55,558 nt of DNA from Fibrobacteria bacterium (lineage in GTDB: Bacteria > Fibrobacterota > Fibrobacteria > UBA11236): the NCBI GenBank assembly GCA_017881725.1, contig JADGQO010000228.1, positions 1-55,558 of the forward strand, read 5' to 3'. Of the stretch, positions 17,237 through 26,556 are shown one piece after another. How positions within the stretch are numbered: position 1 is the first letter of the stretch; each line of letters opens with the position of its first letter. The position numbers and the translations under genes were made by a program. The notes under the pieces are model-generated. The model worked only from the letters and a program-made list of their open reading frames with translations, did not search any database and was not told the DNA's origin.

Positions 17237-17574
17237 TTCCCGGGGAAGGCCAGAATTCGCCGCAGCCCGAGAGTGAAAGCGAAGCCGAAACCGAAACCCT
17301 GGCCAAGCCCGCGCTGAACTGGAAAGTCGTGCTGTTCAACGATGAGGAACACACTTACGATTACGTGGTGGAGATGCTCACTTCCGCGTGCAAACTGTCA
17401 CGGCAAATCGCATTTCGCTGCGCGGTGGAAGTGGATATGTCCGGCCGCACCGTCGTCTTCTACGGCACGCGCTCCGATTGCGAAAACGTGTGCTCCAAAA
17501 TCATTTCCTTCGGACCGGATCACCGCTTGCCGCAAAGCATGGCTTCCATGAACGCCGAAGTGCAGGCGCTGTGA
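17233..17574 (+). CDS. clpS: ClpS-like Clp protease adaptor
   Basis: A 113-residue protein: an acidic, flexible N-terminal tail (about 1-27) followed by the ClpS fold (WKVVLFNDEEHTYDYVVEML, then RTVVFYGTRSDCENV and a closing QSMASMNAEV). ClpS docks on the ClpA/ClpC N-domain and delivers N-degron substrates. N36 and D37 of the FND motif are present, but the position of the substrate-pocket histidine (E. coli H66, in the VHxxG context) appears to be Asp in VDMSGRT. It starts with GTG overlapping the stop of the upstream gene. clpA/clpC is not in the window, so the partner ATPase is elsewhere. Confidence 0.85.
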   Translation: MIPGEGQNSPQPESESEAETETLAKPALNWKVVLFNDEEHTYDYVVEMLTSACKLSRQIAFRCAVEVDMSGRTVVFYGTRSDCENVCSKIISFGPDHRLPQSMASMNAEVQAL

Positions 17575-17706
17575 ATGGGCTCAAAGGCGCGCGCTTAACT
17601 CCAAATTTGATCGACTTCTTTTGGCATGTCAGGCAAGCCCAGTAAACTCGGGACTTGACCGCCCGCAGCGGACTCCCTCTCAAGACAAAAAATCTTAAAA
17701 ATTCGC

Positions 17707-17736
17707 TTGCAACTCGCTACGAGCCGTTGTTATCTT
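17707..17736 (+). promoter_or_regulatory. Candidate promoter of the HU-family gene
   Basis: TTGCAA (17707-17712) and TATCTT (17731-17736) with an 18-bp spacer, about 40 bp before the start codon. Confidence 0.4.
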
Positions 17737-17776
17737 CAGTGCGTTAACCACAATATCTAGGGGTAGGGAGGTTAAT

Positions 17777-18202
17777 TTGAAGAATATGACCAAACAGGAT
17801 CTGGTTCAGGAAGCGGCGAAGTCGAGTGGTCATTCCCAACTGGAAATCAAGGAAGTTGCCGAACAGTTCATGCGACTGATTGGCGAGCAATTGTCCCAGG
17901 AGAAAACCATCGAAATTCGCGGTTTCGGCACCTTCTATACCAAGGTTCGCAAGCCGCGTCCCGCCAGGAACCCACGTACCGGGGAAATTTGTCCCCTGGG
18001 ACGGCGTAAAGTGGCCTTGTTCCGGTTTTCCGCGGATATGAAGACGCAAATCCGCGAAGTGCCGGAACTGACCGAGGTCCTGTCCCAATCGTTGTCCGGT
18101 GAAACGGCCGCCCGGAACGACTCTTCGTCCGGCCGTGCCGAAGCCTCGGTCCGCGAACTGTCCGCCGGTGCGGACAAACATTTTCTGAACGACGGAAGAT
18201 AG
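17777..18202 (+). CDS. HU/IHF-family DNA-binding protein with C-terminal extension
   Basis: A 141-residue protein. Residues 1-95 are a complete HU/IHF fold, with the DNA-embracing arm GFGTFYTKVRKPRPARNPRTGE containing the conserved intercalating proline in ARNPRTG. A further 45 residues, rich in Ser, Glu and Ala, form an extension not seen in standard HU. The start is TTG at 17777, with AGGGAGG 5 nt upstream; the nearby ATG at 17786 is too far from that site. It could help compact the nucleoid or act as an IHF-like bending protein. It stands alone between a candidate promoter and a terminator-like hairpin. Confidence 0.92.
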   Translation: MKNMTKQDLVQEAAKSSGHSQLEIKEVAEQFMRLIGEQLSQEKTIEIRGFGTFYTKVRKPRPARNPRTGEICPLGRRKVALFRFSADMKTQIREVPELTEVLSQSLSGETAARNDSSSGRAEASVRELSAGADKHFLNDGR

Positions 18203-18210
18203 CCCGATTC

Positions 18211-18239
18211 TTTCCCGTCCGTTGTAAACGGGCGGGAAA
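18211..18239 (+). terminator. Hairpin after the HU-family gene
   Basis: A 13-bp stem (TTTCCCG...CGGGAAA outer arms, one G-T pair) with a 3-nt loop, 8 bp after the stop. There is no T-tract, so termination is only probable. Confidence 0.45.
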
Positions 18240-18398
18240 TACGGTCGGCCGCTCCCTCGCATCGGAACCCCCGCGCAGCTTTCCTACGCTGCGCTGAAAA
18301 GCAGACCCTCCTAAACTGAATCTAGACCGAATAAATCGGACTTTCCTATGTAGCCCTGCGATTTGCCCCGGAAATGCCGGGGATGCTACACTCTCCAG

Positions 18399-19886
18399 GT
18401 GGAAGATATCGGGTTAAGGCGTTGCCGTCTCGCGGCAATGTGGTGTTTTTTTTATTGCGGGATCCTGGCCGGCGCGGGTTGGGCGCAGCCCCTGGTTTTG
18501 ATTGGACGCGCGGACGCCAAAATCAGCGGGGCCTTCGCGTATGATTTCCTGAAATCGCCCTTAAACCGCCCTATGGACCAGGGCCAGGCGGAGGCAGTAT
18601 TCAATTTGCCCGTCAATGCCTCGGCGCAAGCGCAAAAATTCCTGAGTTCCAATTCGGATTCGTCGGTGGTGATGCCCTCGCTGTTCGCGCGCATCTCGCA
18701 GGATTTAAACGCCCAGGTGGACGTGTCCGCACCGCTGTGGCGCGGCGTCGTGTTCTTCGCGGCTCGTGAGAACGCCAGTCTTTCGGTTTCCGGGGCGCTC
18801 GGGGACGCGCGATTGAACATCGACACGACCTTATCCGGAACGGGCGCCGTGCTCCTCAAAGGCAGCATCCAGATGCCCCTGGCGTTCAACATGTCCTGGC
18901 GGTCGCTCACCTTCGGCTACGCCTTCCAGCCTACACCCCTGGTGACCTTGGCGTTGCAATTGCATAAGCACGAGTTTTTCGCGCGCATGTCGGGCGATTT
19001 ACGGCCGGACTTGGCCGGCCGCATCACGGTCAGCAGCGACGCGGGCAACACTTCCTTCCTGGTCGATTATCCGGACACCAAAGTGTATGGGACCGCCGAC
19101 GGATACTATCAGGGTAGCGCGTGGAGTCCGGAAATGGGGCTGCGCATCGGCCCAGTGAAGCTGGTTTCCCGCATGGGCGCGCGCCTGCCTGCCCAGGGTC
19201 ACATGGATGTTACCTATAGCGTCCCGTTTTTCATCGACCCGAAAACCTTCGAGCCGCGCTTCACGGAGCCGGATTCCTTCCTCACCTCCGACAACCTGCG
19301 CCGCCTGCTCAATAGCGAGACGGCGAAACGATCCGTGCATATCCGCGACCAGCTGATCCTCAAGCTGCCGCAATCGCATACCCTCTCCGTGGACCTGCTT
19401 CCGGAGCGCCTTACGCTCAGTTATACCAAGGTGTTCGGGCAGGTTTCCATCCACGCGGAAACTCCGGCCACTGCGTCGAAGACTGTCGGTGGGACGGTTG
19501 GGAATGGCGCATCGGCTGGCTCCGGGGCGGCTTCCGGATCCGGAGTGGCGAAAGATTCTTCGGCTACGGCGGCGGGAAGCGCCGGCGATTCGTCCACGGT
19601 GGATTCGGACGGCTTCGTCGATTTGGATTTGTTTCCCGATCAGGTCATTTGCTTGAGCGGCAAGTTCGGTTGGTTCCACGGCAACGTCGGGGCGCACACC
19701 CTGAACATCAGCTACCGCCAAAGCGACCATATCCTGACCGGGCTTTCTCCCTGGGAATGGAACGGCGATCCCTGGGTGCCGATTTTGGACTTCGGATTCA
19801 GTTGGGGCCATCCGCTTTTGTTCATGGCGGATTTTTTCATTTCGCCGTTGCCGGCGGTGCGCACCGGGGTGAGCTATGGTTTCTAA
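18399..19886 (+). CDS. Exported beta-rich protein, first gene of the envelope operon
   Basis: About 495 residues. A charged start (GLRRCRLAA) precedes a hydrophobic stretch and a signal-peptidase-type site near GAGWAQ. The rest is rich in alternating hydrophobic/polar strands, as in an outer-membrane barrel or large beta-sandwich, and ends VRTGVSYGF with a C-terminal aromatic residue typical of outer-membrane barrels. A Gly/Ser/Ala/Thr-rich linker lies near residues 360-405. The start is uncertain: GTG at 18399, TTG at 18363 and ATG at 18438 are all open, and none has a strong ribosome site. Its 3' end overlaps the next gene by 11 bp. Family not recognised. Confidence 0.65.
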   Translation: MEDIGLRRCRLAAMWCFFYCGILAGAGWAQPLVLIGRADAKISGAFAYDFLKSPLNRPMDQGQAEAVFNLPVNASAQAQKFLSSNSDSSVVMPSLFARISQDLNAQVDVSAPLWRGVVFFAARENASLSVSGALGDARLNIDTTLSGTGAVLLKGSIQMPLAFNMSWRSLTFGYAFQPTPLVTLALQLHKHEFFARMSGDLRPDLAGRITVSSDAGNTSFLVDYPDTKVYGTADGYYQGSAWSPEMGLRIGPVKLVSRMGARLPAQGHMDVTYSVPFFIDPKTFEPRFTEPDSFLTSDNLRRLLNSETAKRSVHIRDQLILKLPQSHTLSVDLLPERLTLSYTKVFGQVSIHAETPATASKTVGGTVGNGASAGSGAASGSGVAKDSSATAAGSAGDSSTVDSDGFVDLDLFPDQVICLSGKFGWFHGNVGAHTLNISYRQSDHILTGLSPWEWNGDPWVPILDFGFSWGHPLLFMADFFISPLPAVRTGVSYGF

Positions 19887-22800
19887 TCCCCTCGCAAGGG
19901 TAACGCGCAGGTTACGCTATCACGCGACATCCCGCGTCCGACGTTGCGCCATCCTGGTTGTCTTCTCGGCGCTCCTTTCCGCCGTGTCTGCCCAGGCCGC
20001 GACCCCGAGGCTTTTCTTCGCCGCCACCCCGCCTACCGAGGTTTTGCAGGATTCCGCCGCGCGCATCCTCTTGACGGCCCTGCCGCCCGGGACCAAGGTC
20101 CCCGATTCTTGCCGCGCCTACGCGTCCGGGACTCCCACCGGAAACGCCCTTGCCGGACATACGGCCCGCCTTAACGGATCGGCCGCGTGGAGCCGGGATT
20201 CCTTGACCGACACCCTAGCCTTCAAGCCGGTCACGCCCGATTCCACGGGAGGGCCGCAACTGGCGTTGGGCATCCATTACCTGGTACTCGCCTGCGGGGA
20301 CGGGACTTTTTTCAGCCCGGAAATCCCGCTCCTGGTGTCCACGGGAAAATCGCCCACCATCCTGTCGCCCAAATCCGAAGAGACCTCTTCCAGCCCCACC
20401 ATGGAATGGACGCCCGTGCCGGGCGTACCGGCCTACCATTTACTCCTGTCGGATCAGGCCATCAACATCAACGCGGCAAAAGGGACGGTGAGCGGAGCCA
20501 GTATCATTTGGCAGGCCATCACCACCAAATCCTCCATCGCCTACGGCGCTCCCGACCCTTCCGGAAATTTTTCCAAGGTGCCCGCGCCGCCGCTGTCCCC
20601 GGGCGTGCCGTACAATCTGGTCATCCTCAACAACTACGATGGCCGCAGCGCCCTCGCCACCTCGGCCAAGGCCCAGGCGCTCAAGCTGTTCACCATCAAG
20701 GCCCCGGCCGTTCCGCTCCCCGCGCCGCGCAATCTCGCTCCCGCGCAAGGCAAGACCTTGCTTTCGACCGTGGATAGCGTCATTCGTTTTTCCTGGAACG
20801 CGTCCAAGAACGCCGTGGCTTCGGCCAACACCTACAAGCTCTTCGTCTATTCGCGCGAGACGCAAAACAACCTCGAAGTGCTGGTGCCCAACTGGCAGAC
20901 GGAGGTGACCGATACTTTCGCCGTGCTGGACGCCAAGCGGACGCTCTTGTCCAAGAGTTACGTGTGGAAGGTTTTCGCCGTGTCGGACGCGGGAGCAGGC
21001 ATGGTCGGGGACACCACCTCGTTCCAATACCATAACGACGTGCAGACATTGATCCTCAAGATCACGACCTTGGGCGCGTCCGGCGATACCGTGGCGCTCG
21101 GGGACGTGCGCGTCGACGTGGTGCCGGTGGACAACAGCGCGGATCCATTGCCTTTGTTCACGATTCAGGACGGCAGCGCCGAAAAGGAATTGGCGGTGGG
21201 GAACTATGCCTTGACCTTCACCAAGAGCGGATACGTCGCGCAAACACGAAACGTGACTTTGACCTTGGGCGCGCCCTTGCAGCTGACCCAATTCCTGCCT
21301 CCCTCCTCTGCGCGCATTATCGGCCATATGATCGACGGAAACGGCGTGGCGTTGGACAATGTCGGCGCGACGGCGGCCGGAGGGGGGAAGAGTACCACTG
21401 CGGTTTCCGACGCCGGAGGATTTTTCCTGTTGGGACTGTCACCGGGGAGTTACGCTCTTGCTTTCTCCAAGTCCGATTACCAGGCTCCGCCAGACACCTT
21501 GGTCACCCTGGCGGCGGGCAAAACCCTGGACTTCGGAAAGGTGTTGATGATCAAGGCGCAGGGCGCGCTTTCCGGAACCATTACCAACGACAAAGGCGTT
21601 CCGCTTTCCGGTTGCCAGGTTTCGATCCAAAGTCCACCGGGGGTCGAGGTGCGCGGCCTGCTCTCCGACGACAAAGGCGCGTTCGCGGTCTTCCTGGCGC
21701 CCGGAGCTTACGTGGTGGCGGTCTCGCGCACGGGATTCGCTTCCGATCGAAAGTCCGTACAGATCATCGACGCCGCCACCGTGAGTTTCCAACTCGCTTC
21801 GGGAGCGTCGGTGGTGAAAGGCCAGGTGAACCTGTTGACCTGGCCCACGGCATCGACGCCGCAATCTTCCCCACTGCCGGGTGCGACCATAGTCTTGAAG
21901 TCCAAGACGAACGGCGGACCCACGCAAACGGTGGTCTCGGATGATCGCGGCGGATTTTCCTTTTCCGCCGACACGGGCAATTACACCTTGAAAACCTCGC
22001 TCGCGACGCGCGCAAAGACCGATTCCGTGTCGCTGCGTATCGGCGTCCCCCGTTCGACCGTCGGACAGGATGTGTCGCTCACCGGCTTTGCGTCCGTCCA
22101 AGGCAGCATCACGATCATGCCGGATACCGTGGTAACTCCCGGCGATGTCGCCGTGAACTTGCTGTCCTTGCCGGGCCTGCAACTGGTGCGCAGTGTGACG
22201 CCGGAAGCGGCGGCGACTGGCGCCGGGCCGACTGGAGGGGGCAAAGGCGATATGATCTTCACCGTCGCGGGATTACCGGACGGGAACTACAAGATTTCCT
22301 GCGGGCTGCGCGGATACGGTTTGGACGCGGAACCGACCGTGACCATTAAGGATGAGATTTGGAAAACCGGAGTCAGCCTGCCGCTCAAAAAAGCGACGCG
22401 CGCCGTGACTTTCGCCCTGACCGCGCCGGGCATCACGGGGGCGGCCCAGTCCGTAATGGGAACCTTGCATTTATTGACCCCGCTGACATCCGATCTCGCC
22501 TCCGCGACCCGCCTGGCGCCGGCTCCCGCCGGTACGTATACGCTGAACGCCGTTCCGGATTCGCTCCCCTTGCTGCCTTTGCGGCGGTATGGATTTCCCC
22601 TGGCGTCGATTGGCCCGGCGGACACGACCGTGACCGTGAACTTTCCCTTCGCGCACAATTCCAGGCCGTTGGAATTCCAAAGCGGCGAAGTCGAATTGGC
22701 CCTGAACGCCGCCTTACGGCCGGATTCGGTAACTCTGGTTTACGGATACACAGTGCCGACGGATACCTTTCACGTGCCCGCATCGCAACTGTTGGGTCCG

Positions 22801-24423
22801 CCGGGATCGCGCGTGTTCCGGTTCCGGCCGGGTCCGCAAGGTGGCCTGCTCACCTATTATTTTATCGTCCGCGCCGGCGCCCTGACCTACTCCAATGAAG
22901 ACGCCGCGCGCCGATTCCATGCCCCGGTGGCCGCTTCGCACGAGTTGGCCACATTGCGCCTGGACGCCGGCGACAGCCTCCGCCTGCCCGCGCGCGCGCG
23001 CGGGGCGCTGCTGTTGCACGCTTATGACGCGGGCGGAAACCGCCTGGACTCCGCCGTGGACGCGCGGGGCACCGTGCGCTGGAAAGCCGATTCCCTGCTT
23101 CCCATCAAACTCGATCGCCGCACCCATCGGGCCCTGACTTTTTCGACCCTGGATCCCAGGGTAACCTCTAAGTTACCTAAATCATCGGCAGCCTCCGCCT
23201 ACTCCGCCATGTCCGCCTCTCTGGCCTCGCCCGGCGGATCGGGATCGCTCCGACAGGCCATGGCGCGAACCTGGGACACCCTTCGCGTCACCGTCAGCCT
23301 AGACGGGGTGGACAGCACTCTGAGCGTGACGGTTGCGGTCGTATCCGCCCGCATCAACAAGCTGGCCTTGACCGCCACCCTGGGCGAGGTTTCCGAAATT
23401 CCTTCCCCCACGAACTTTGGCATCCAGGTCGCGGGCTTCGACACCACCACCACGCCGCCCACGCCCCTCGTCCCCAATCCCGTGCTATCCCTGGCGCCGC
23501 CGCAAGCCGGCACTCTCTCCGATGGACAGGTGCGGCTGGACCCGCGCTTCATCGGGCCGCTGCGCGTGTTGGCCAAGCAAATCAACCCGGACGGGTCGGA
23601 GGCGGAAACCGAACTGGGCGCTTACCGGGACTCCTTGCAACGCGGCCTCAACGTCGGGCAAACCGTGCGCCCGGCGGACAGCGCCAGGCTTTTGTTCCAC
23701 GATCCGCAATTCGAAATGCGCCTGCCCGATTCCACACTGACGGGGAAAAGCCAGGCCGTGTTGCGCATGTACCCGCGCACGGTGGCGCGCACCTTTTCCA
23801 GTTTGATCGACGACGCCGTGTCCGGGAACCTTTACGAAATCGCCAATCCTTCCGCCGCCAACTTCGCGCGCCCGCTGAATCTAATCCTGGGAATCCCCTC
23901 CGCCGACCGATCGCGCAAGGTGCGCCTGGATCGGTTCGACGCCGCGCGCCTGGCCTGGGACGGGCCTTCCGACTCGGGCACGACCGTCCGCAATTCCTTC
24001 GGTTGGCCCGCGCGCGGAACGGACATCGCCTCCCTGGACGGTAGTTATTACGGCTTGCTGGCCGCCTCGGGGGGCCTCTCGGCCGATAACCTGGAAATCC
24101 TTCCCAACCCCTTCAGCCCCCTGGTAATCGCCTATCGCGACGGCAACACGGAATACGGGACACGCATCCGTTTCACGCCCGAGACCAACCGTAGCTCCGA
24201 AGTTACGGTGTCGCTGCGCATCTACAATCAGGACGGGGAACTGGTGCGCGTAATCGCCGATCACAAAACCGTGGCCAAGCAGCCGGTGGATTTTTACTGG
24301 GACGGACGCTCGGACGGCGGGCGCTGGGCGCGCAACGGACGCTACTTGTTGAAAGTCTCCTTGACGGCCACGGGCACCCAGGCCACGCGGCATATCTTGC
24401 GGCCGGTGGTGGTTTACCAATGA
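19876..24423 (+). CDS. Giant exported multidomain protein with FlgD-like C-terminus
   Basis: A 1,515-residue protein with an N-terminal signal peptide (cleavage near AQA, residue 41-42). Approximate layout: Ig/fibronectin-like segments around 165-390; several carboxypeptidase-regulatory or PEGA-like beta-sandwich repeats around 395-900, each with a DxxGxFxxxLxPGxYxLxxSKxGY pattern; a long region without recognised motifs; and a C-terminal FlgD-type Ig domain at about 1415-1515 (ILPNPFSP, SLRIYNQDGELVRV, FYWDGRSDGGRWARNGRYLL). Such C-termini occur on cell-surface and type IX-like secreted proteins of the FCB group, but no canonical sorting motif can be confirmed here. It overlaps the next gene by ATGA. 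Likely role: surface or extracellular scaffold. Confidence 0.8.
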   Translation: MVSNPLARVTRRLRYHATSRVRRCAILVVFSALLSAVSAQAATPRLFFAATPPTEVLQDSAARILLTALPPGTKVPDSCRAYASGTPTGNALAGHTARLNGSAAWSRDSLTDTLAFKPVTPDSTGGPQLALGIHYLVLACGDGTFFSPEIPLLVSTGKSPTILSPKSEETSSSPTMEWTPVPGVPAYHLLLSDQAININAAKGTVSGASIIWQAITTKSSIAYGAPDPSGNFSKVPAPPLSPGVPYNLVILNNYDGRSALATSAKAQALKLFTIKAPAVPLPAPRNLAPAQGKTLLSTVDSVIRFSWNASKNAVASANTYKLFVYSRETQNNLEVLVPNWQTEVTDTFAVLDAKRTLLSKSYVWKVFAVSDAGAGMVGDTTSFQYHNDVQTLILKITTLGASGDTVALGDVRVDVVPVDNSADPLPLFTIQDGSAEKELAVGNYALTFTKSGYVAQTRNVTLTLGAPLQLTQFLPPSSARIIGHMIDGNGVALDNVGATAAGGGKSTTAVSDAGGFFLLGLSPGSYALAFSKSDYQAPPDTLVTLAAGKTLDFGKVLMIKAQGALSGTITNDKGVPLSGCQVSIQSPPGVEVRGLLSDDKGAFAVFLAPGAYVVAVSRTGFASDRKSVQIIDAATVSFQLASGASVVKGQVNLLTWPTASTPQSSPLPGATIVLKSKTNGGPTQTVVSDDRGGFSFSADTGNYTLKTSLATRAKTDSVSLRIGVPRSTVGQDVSLTGFASVQGSITIMPDTVVTPGDVAVNLLSLPGLQLVRSVTPEAAATGAGPTGGGKGDMIFTVAGLPDGNYKISCGLRGYGLDAEPTVTIKDEIWKTGVSLPLKKATRAVTFALTAPGITGAAQSVMGTLHLLTPLTSDLASATRLAPAPAGTYTLNAVPDSLPLLPLRRYGFPLASIGPADTTVTVNFPFAHNSRPLEFQSGEVELALNAALRPDSVTLVYGYTVPTDTFHVPASQLLGPPGSRVFRFRPGPQGGLLTYYFIVRAGALTYSNEDAARRFHAPVAASHELATLRLDAGDSLRLPARARGALLLHAYDAGGNRLDSAVDARGTVRWKADSLLPIKLDRRTHRALTFSTLDPRVTSKLPKSSAASAYSAMSASLASPGGSGSLRQAMARTWDTLRVTVSLDGVDSTLSVTVAVVSARINKLALTATLGEVSEIPSPTNFGIQVAGFDTTTTPPTPLVPNPVLSLAPPQAGTLSDGQVRLDPRFIGPLRVLAKQINPDGSEAETELGAYRDSLQRGLNVGQTVRPADSARLLFHDPQFEMRLPDSTLTGKSQAVLRMYPRTVARTFSSLIDDAVSGNLYEIANPSAANFARPLNLILGIPSADRSRKVRLDRFDAARLAWDGPSDSGTTVRNSFGWPARGTDIASLDGSYYGLLAASGGLSADNLEILPNPFSPLVIAYRDGNTEYGTRIRFTPETNRSSEVTVSLRIYNQDGELVRVIADHKTVAKQPVDFYWDGRSDGGRWARNGRYLLKVSLTATGTQATRHILRPVVVYQ
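19900..19915. repeat. GTAAC-N6-GTTAC palindrome, site 4
   Basis: Exact match in the signal-peptide region of the giant exported protein, just after the stop of the upstream gene. Preceded by AAGG. Confidence 0.7.
23161..23176. repeat. GTAAC-N6-GTTAC palindrome, site 5
   Basis: Exact match inside the giant exported protein gene, in a Ser/Ala-rich linker. Preceded by CCAGG and followed by CTAAATC. Confidence 0.7.
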
Positions 24424-26549
24424 CTCGATCCGGAAAAGGCCTGGCGACCGGAGGATGGTTTGGCGTCTGGATTTGCGTCTGGGTCTGCGCGGCGTCGAAT
24501 CCGGTTTGGTGCGCGACGGATAACCGCGCCATGAAGCCTCGGGAAGCCTTGCCGCCCCGGCAAGCGTTCACCGAGCGCCCGCACGTGATCATGGATTCGT
24601 CGCAATTGCGGAAACCCAGTTTGCTGAACGTCGATGCGGATTCCGTTTTCGGCGACAGTGTTTCACCGGCGGTCGACACCTCGCGGAGAGCCCCGCCATC
24701 CATGAATCCCGGCGGAACCTCGGGTAACCGACCGCCCTCCGATTCGGCCGCCCGTTCGGCGCCCGGTACGGCCGCTGGTAAATCCGTCGGTATTGCCTCC
24801 GGCACGGCCGCCGCAACGGCGCGGTTTCTGGTCCTATTGCCCGGCGAGCGACAGGGTAACTTTGCGGATACGGGGGTCGCCGCCGCCGTGGAAGCGGGAT
24901 TGCGTCTCGGCGCGGAACAATCCGCGGATTACCGTCCGCTCACCGAGGAGGAACGCACCGCGCGATATCCCCACTTGCGATTGGAAGGTGAACCCTGTTT
25001 CGGCGAACGCTGCTTGGTTCTTGCCGCGCATAACGCGCCGGGAGCTTGGCTGCTGGCGGCACAAATTTCCAAGGCGGGCGCGGACTCTTTCGAACTGAAG
25101 TTGGCGCTGGCCGATCCGGATTCCGGCGATCTGGCCTGGGCGTTGGATTCACGCTGGCGGGCGGAACGGGACTCGCTTCAACACGCGCCGAATCCGGCCG
25201 GTGTCATCGCCTGGGCCCGGGACGCGGCCAGGTTGTTGCTGCAAGCGGAACGGGGCGAGCTTGCGCTGAGCGACTCGCCCGGTATGGATTCCATTTTCGC
25301 CGTCGCGGCGTCACAGGAAAATCCAATGGCATCGAACGGCTTGACCTTCCGGATCGCGCGTGGAACATCCCGGTTCGCGCGCGGACACGCGCCTGCGCCG
25401 AAGCCGTCTGGAGTTCCGATTGCCCAGGGAACCTCTCCGCAAGCAACCTCGGCGGAAGGAATGCCAAGGGGCGCGCATTGGAAGGACATCCCCTGGCTGA
25501 ACATCCGGGACTCGGTCGACAACCGCCTCGCATGGCAATGGGCCGGATCGGGTTTGTTGGCCGTGGGCGCGGCCATGGCATACGCGCAAGGACAGTTGCT
25601 CCTTTCGGACATCAATTCATCCTCCCCGCAAGGCGTGGTGCAATCGGGCGGCGGGCCCTCCTCCTTAATCCGCGGATTTTTCGCGGCCCCGACCTTGGGC
25701 GCGCGCTATGCCGCGATGGGAGGCGCCGGCATGGCGCAAGTCGACAATGGGCTTTCCCTGCTCATGAATCCCGCCGGACTCGCCGATGCCGTACGACAGG
25801 AAGTCGTGGCCGCCCGCGCGGCCTTGCCCGACGGGGCTCCCACGGCCTTCCTGGGATTTTCAGGGCCGGTTTTCGGTCCGGTTCACCAGGGCCTCGGCAT
25901 TTTATACCAAGGCGACGGCTTGGAGAACGAGACCACCTTGCACGCCGCCTTGGCTTGCGACCTCGGCGCGTTGTGGAAGCCCCTGGAGGGGGTCAAGGCT
26001 GGCGCCACGGTGAAGGTGTATCTGGCGGAAGTCGGCGCATCCGGCACGGGCCTGGACCGCGCGACGGGCCACAGCGTCGGCATCGGATTGGATGTGGGCT
26101 TGCGTGCACGGCTCAACGAGCGCATCAGCGCCGCCTTGGCCGTGCGCGACGCCGCCGGCGCGATGGTGCATACCAATACCTTCACCGACCGGAGCTATCC
26201 GGAATGGATGGTCCCGGAATACCGGGTCGGCGCGGCCTATCACGCCACCGAAGGACTCCTGCTGTTGATGGACGGGCAGAAAGGCTTATTTGTTGATCAA
26301 GGGGACCATGTGCGCATCGGCGCCGAGCAGACGGTGATGGGCTTTTTAACCGCGCGCGCGGGCCTGCACGAGGTGCTGGGACGCGAGGAAGTGCGGAAAA
26401 TTTCGCTGGGGTTCGGCCTCGACACGGAGGGCATGCATGAAAAGGAATTCAAAGTACGCGTAGCGGTGAACTACGCGTACGAGTTCGGGCTAAACGGCGA
26501 CGCGCCCTTGGGCGCGGGCCAGCAATTCAGCCTGGAGATGGGCTTCTAA
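24420..26549 (+). CDS. PorV-like outer-membrane barrel with periplasmic N-terminal domain
   Basis: A 709-residue protein with a signal peptide (about 1-33). It contains a low-complexity stretch, an alpha/beta domain near 135-290 resembling a nucleotide- or lipoprotein-type periplasmic fold (FlgO/CsgG-like at best, tentative), a linker and one hydrophobic segment near 370-395. Its last part, of about 300 residues, is typical of the PorV/PorQ (OMPP1/FadL-like) group: an ARYAAMGGAGMAQVDNGL start, LLMNPAGLAD, then repeated amphipathic strands to the end. In Bacteroidota such proteins cooperate with the type IX secretion machinery. Its ATG overlaps the stop of the giant exported protein, so the three genes are probably one operon and one envelope assembly. 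Confidence 0.72.
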   Translation: MTRSGKGLATGGWFGVWICVWVCAASNPVWCATDNRAMKPREALPPRQAFTERPHVIMDSSQLRKPSLLNVDADSVFGDSVSPAVDTSRRAPPSMNPGGTSGNRPPSDSAARSAPGTAAGKSVGIASGTAAATARFLVLLPGERQGNFADTGVAAAVEAGLRLGAEQSADYRPLTEEERTARYPHLRLEGEPCFGERCLVLAAHNAPGAWLLAAQISKAGADSFELKLALADPDSGDLAWALDSRWRAERDSLQHAPNPAGVIAWARDAARLLLQAERGELALSDSPGMDSIFAVAASQENPMASNGLTFRIARGTSRFARGHAPAPKPSGVPIAQGTSPQATSAEGMPRGAHWKDIPWLNIRDSVDNRLAWQWAGSGLLAVGAAMAYAQGQLLLSDINSSSPQGVVQSGGGPSSLIRGFFAAPTLGARYAAMGGAGMAQVDNGLSLLMNPAGLADAVRQEVVAARAALPDGAPTAFLGFSGPVFGPVHQGLGILYQGDGLENETTLHAALACDLGALWKPLEGVKAGATVKVYLAEVGASGTGLDRATGHSVGIGLDVGLRARLNERISAALAVRDAAGAMVHTNTFTDRSYPEWMVPEYRVGAAYHATEGLLLLMDGQKGLFVDQGDHVRIGAEQTVMGFLTARAGLHEVLGREEVRKISLGFGLDTEGMHEKEFKVRVAVNYAYEFGLNGDAPLGAGQQFSLEMGF

Positions 26550-26556
26550 GCGACGC

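Noticed and set aside
19876..24423. Definite type IX sorting domain at the C-terminus of the giant protein
   Set aside because: A FlgD-like Ig domain is visible, but the diagnostic sorting-domain motifs cannot be confirmed by eye, so I only call it FlgD-like.
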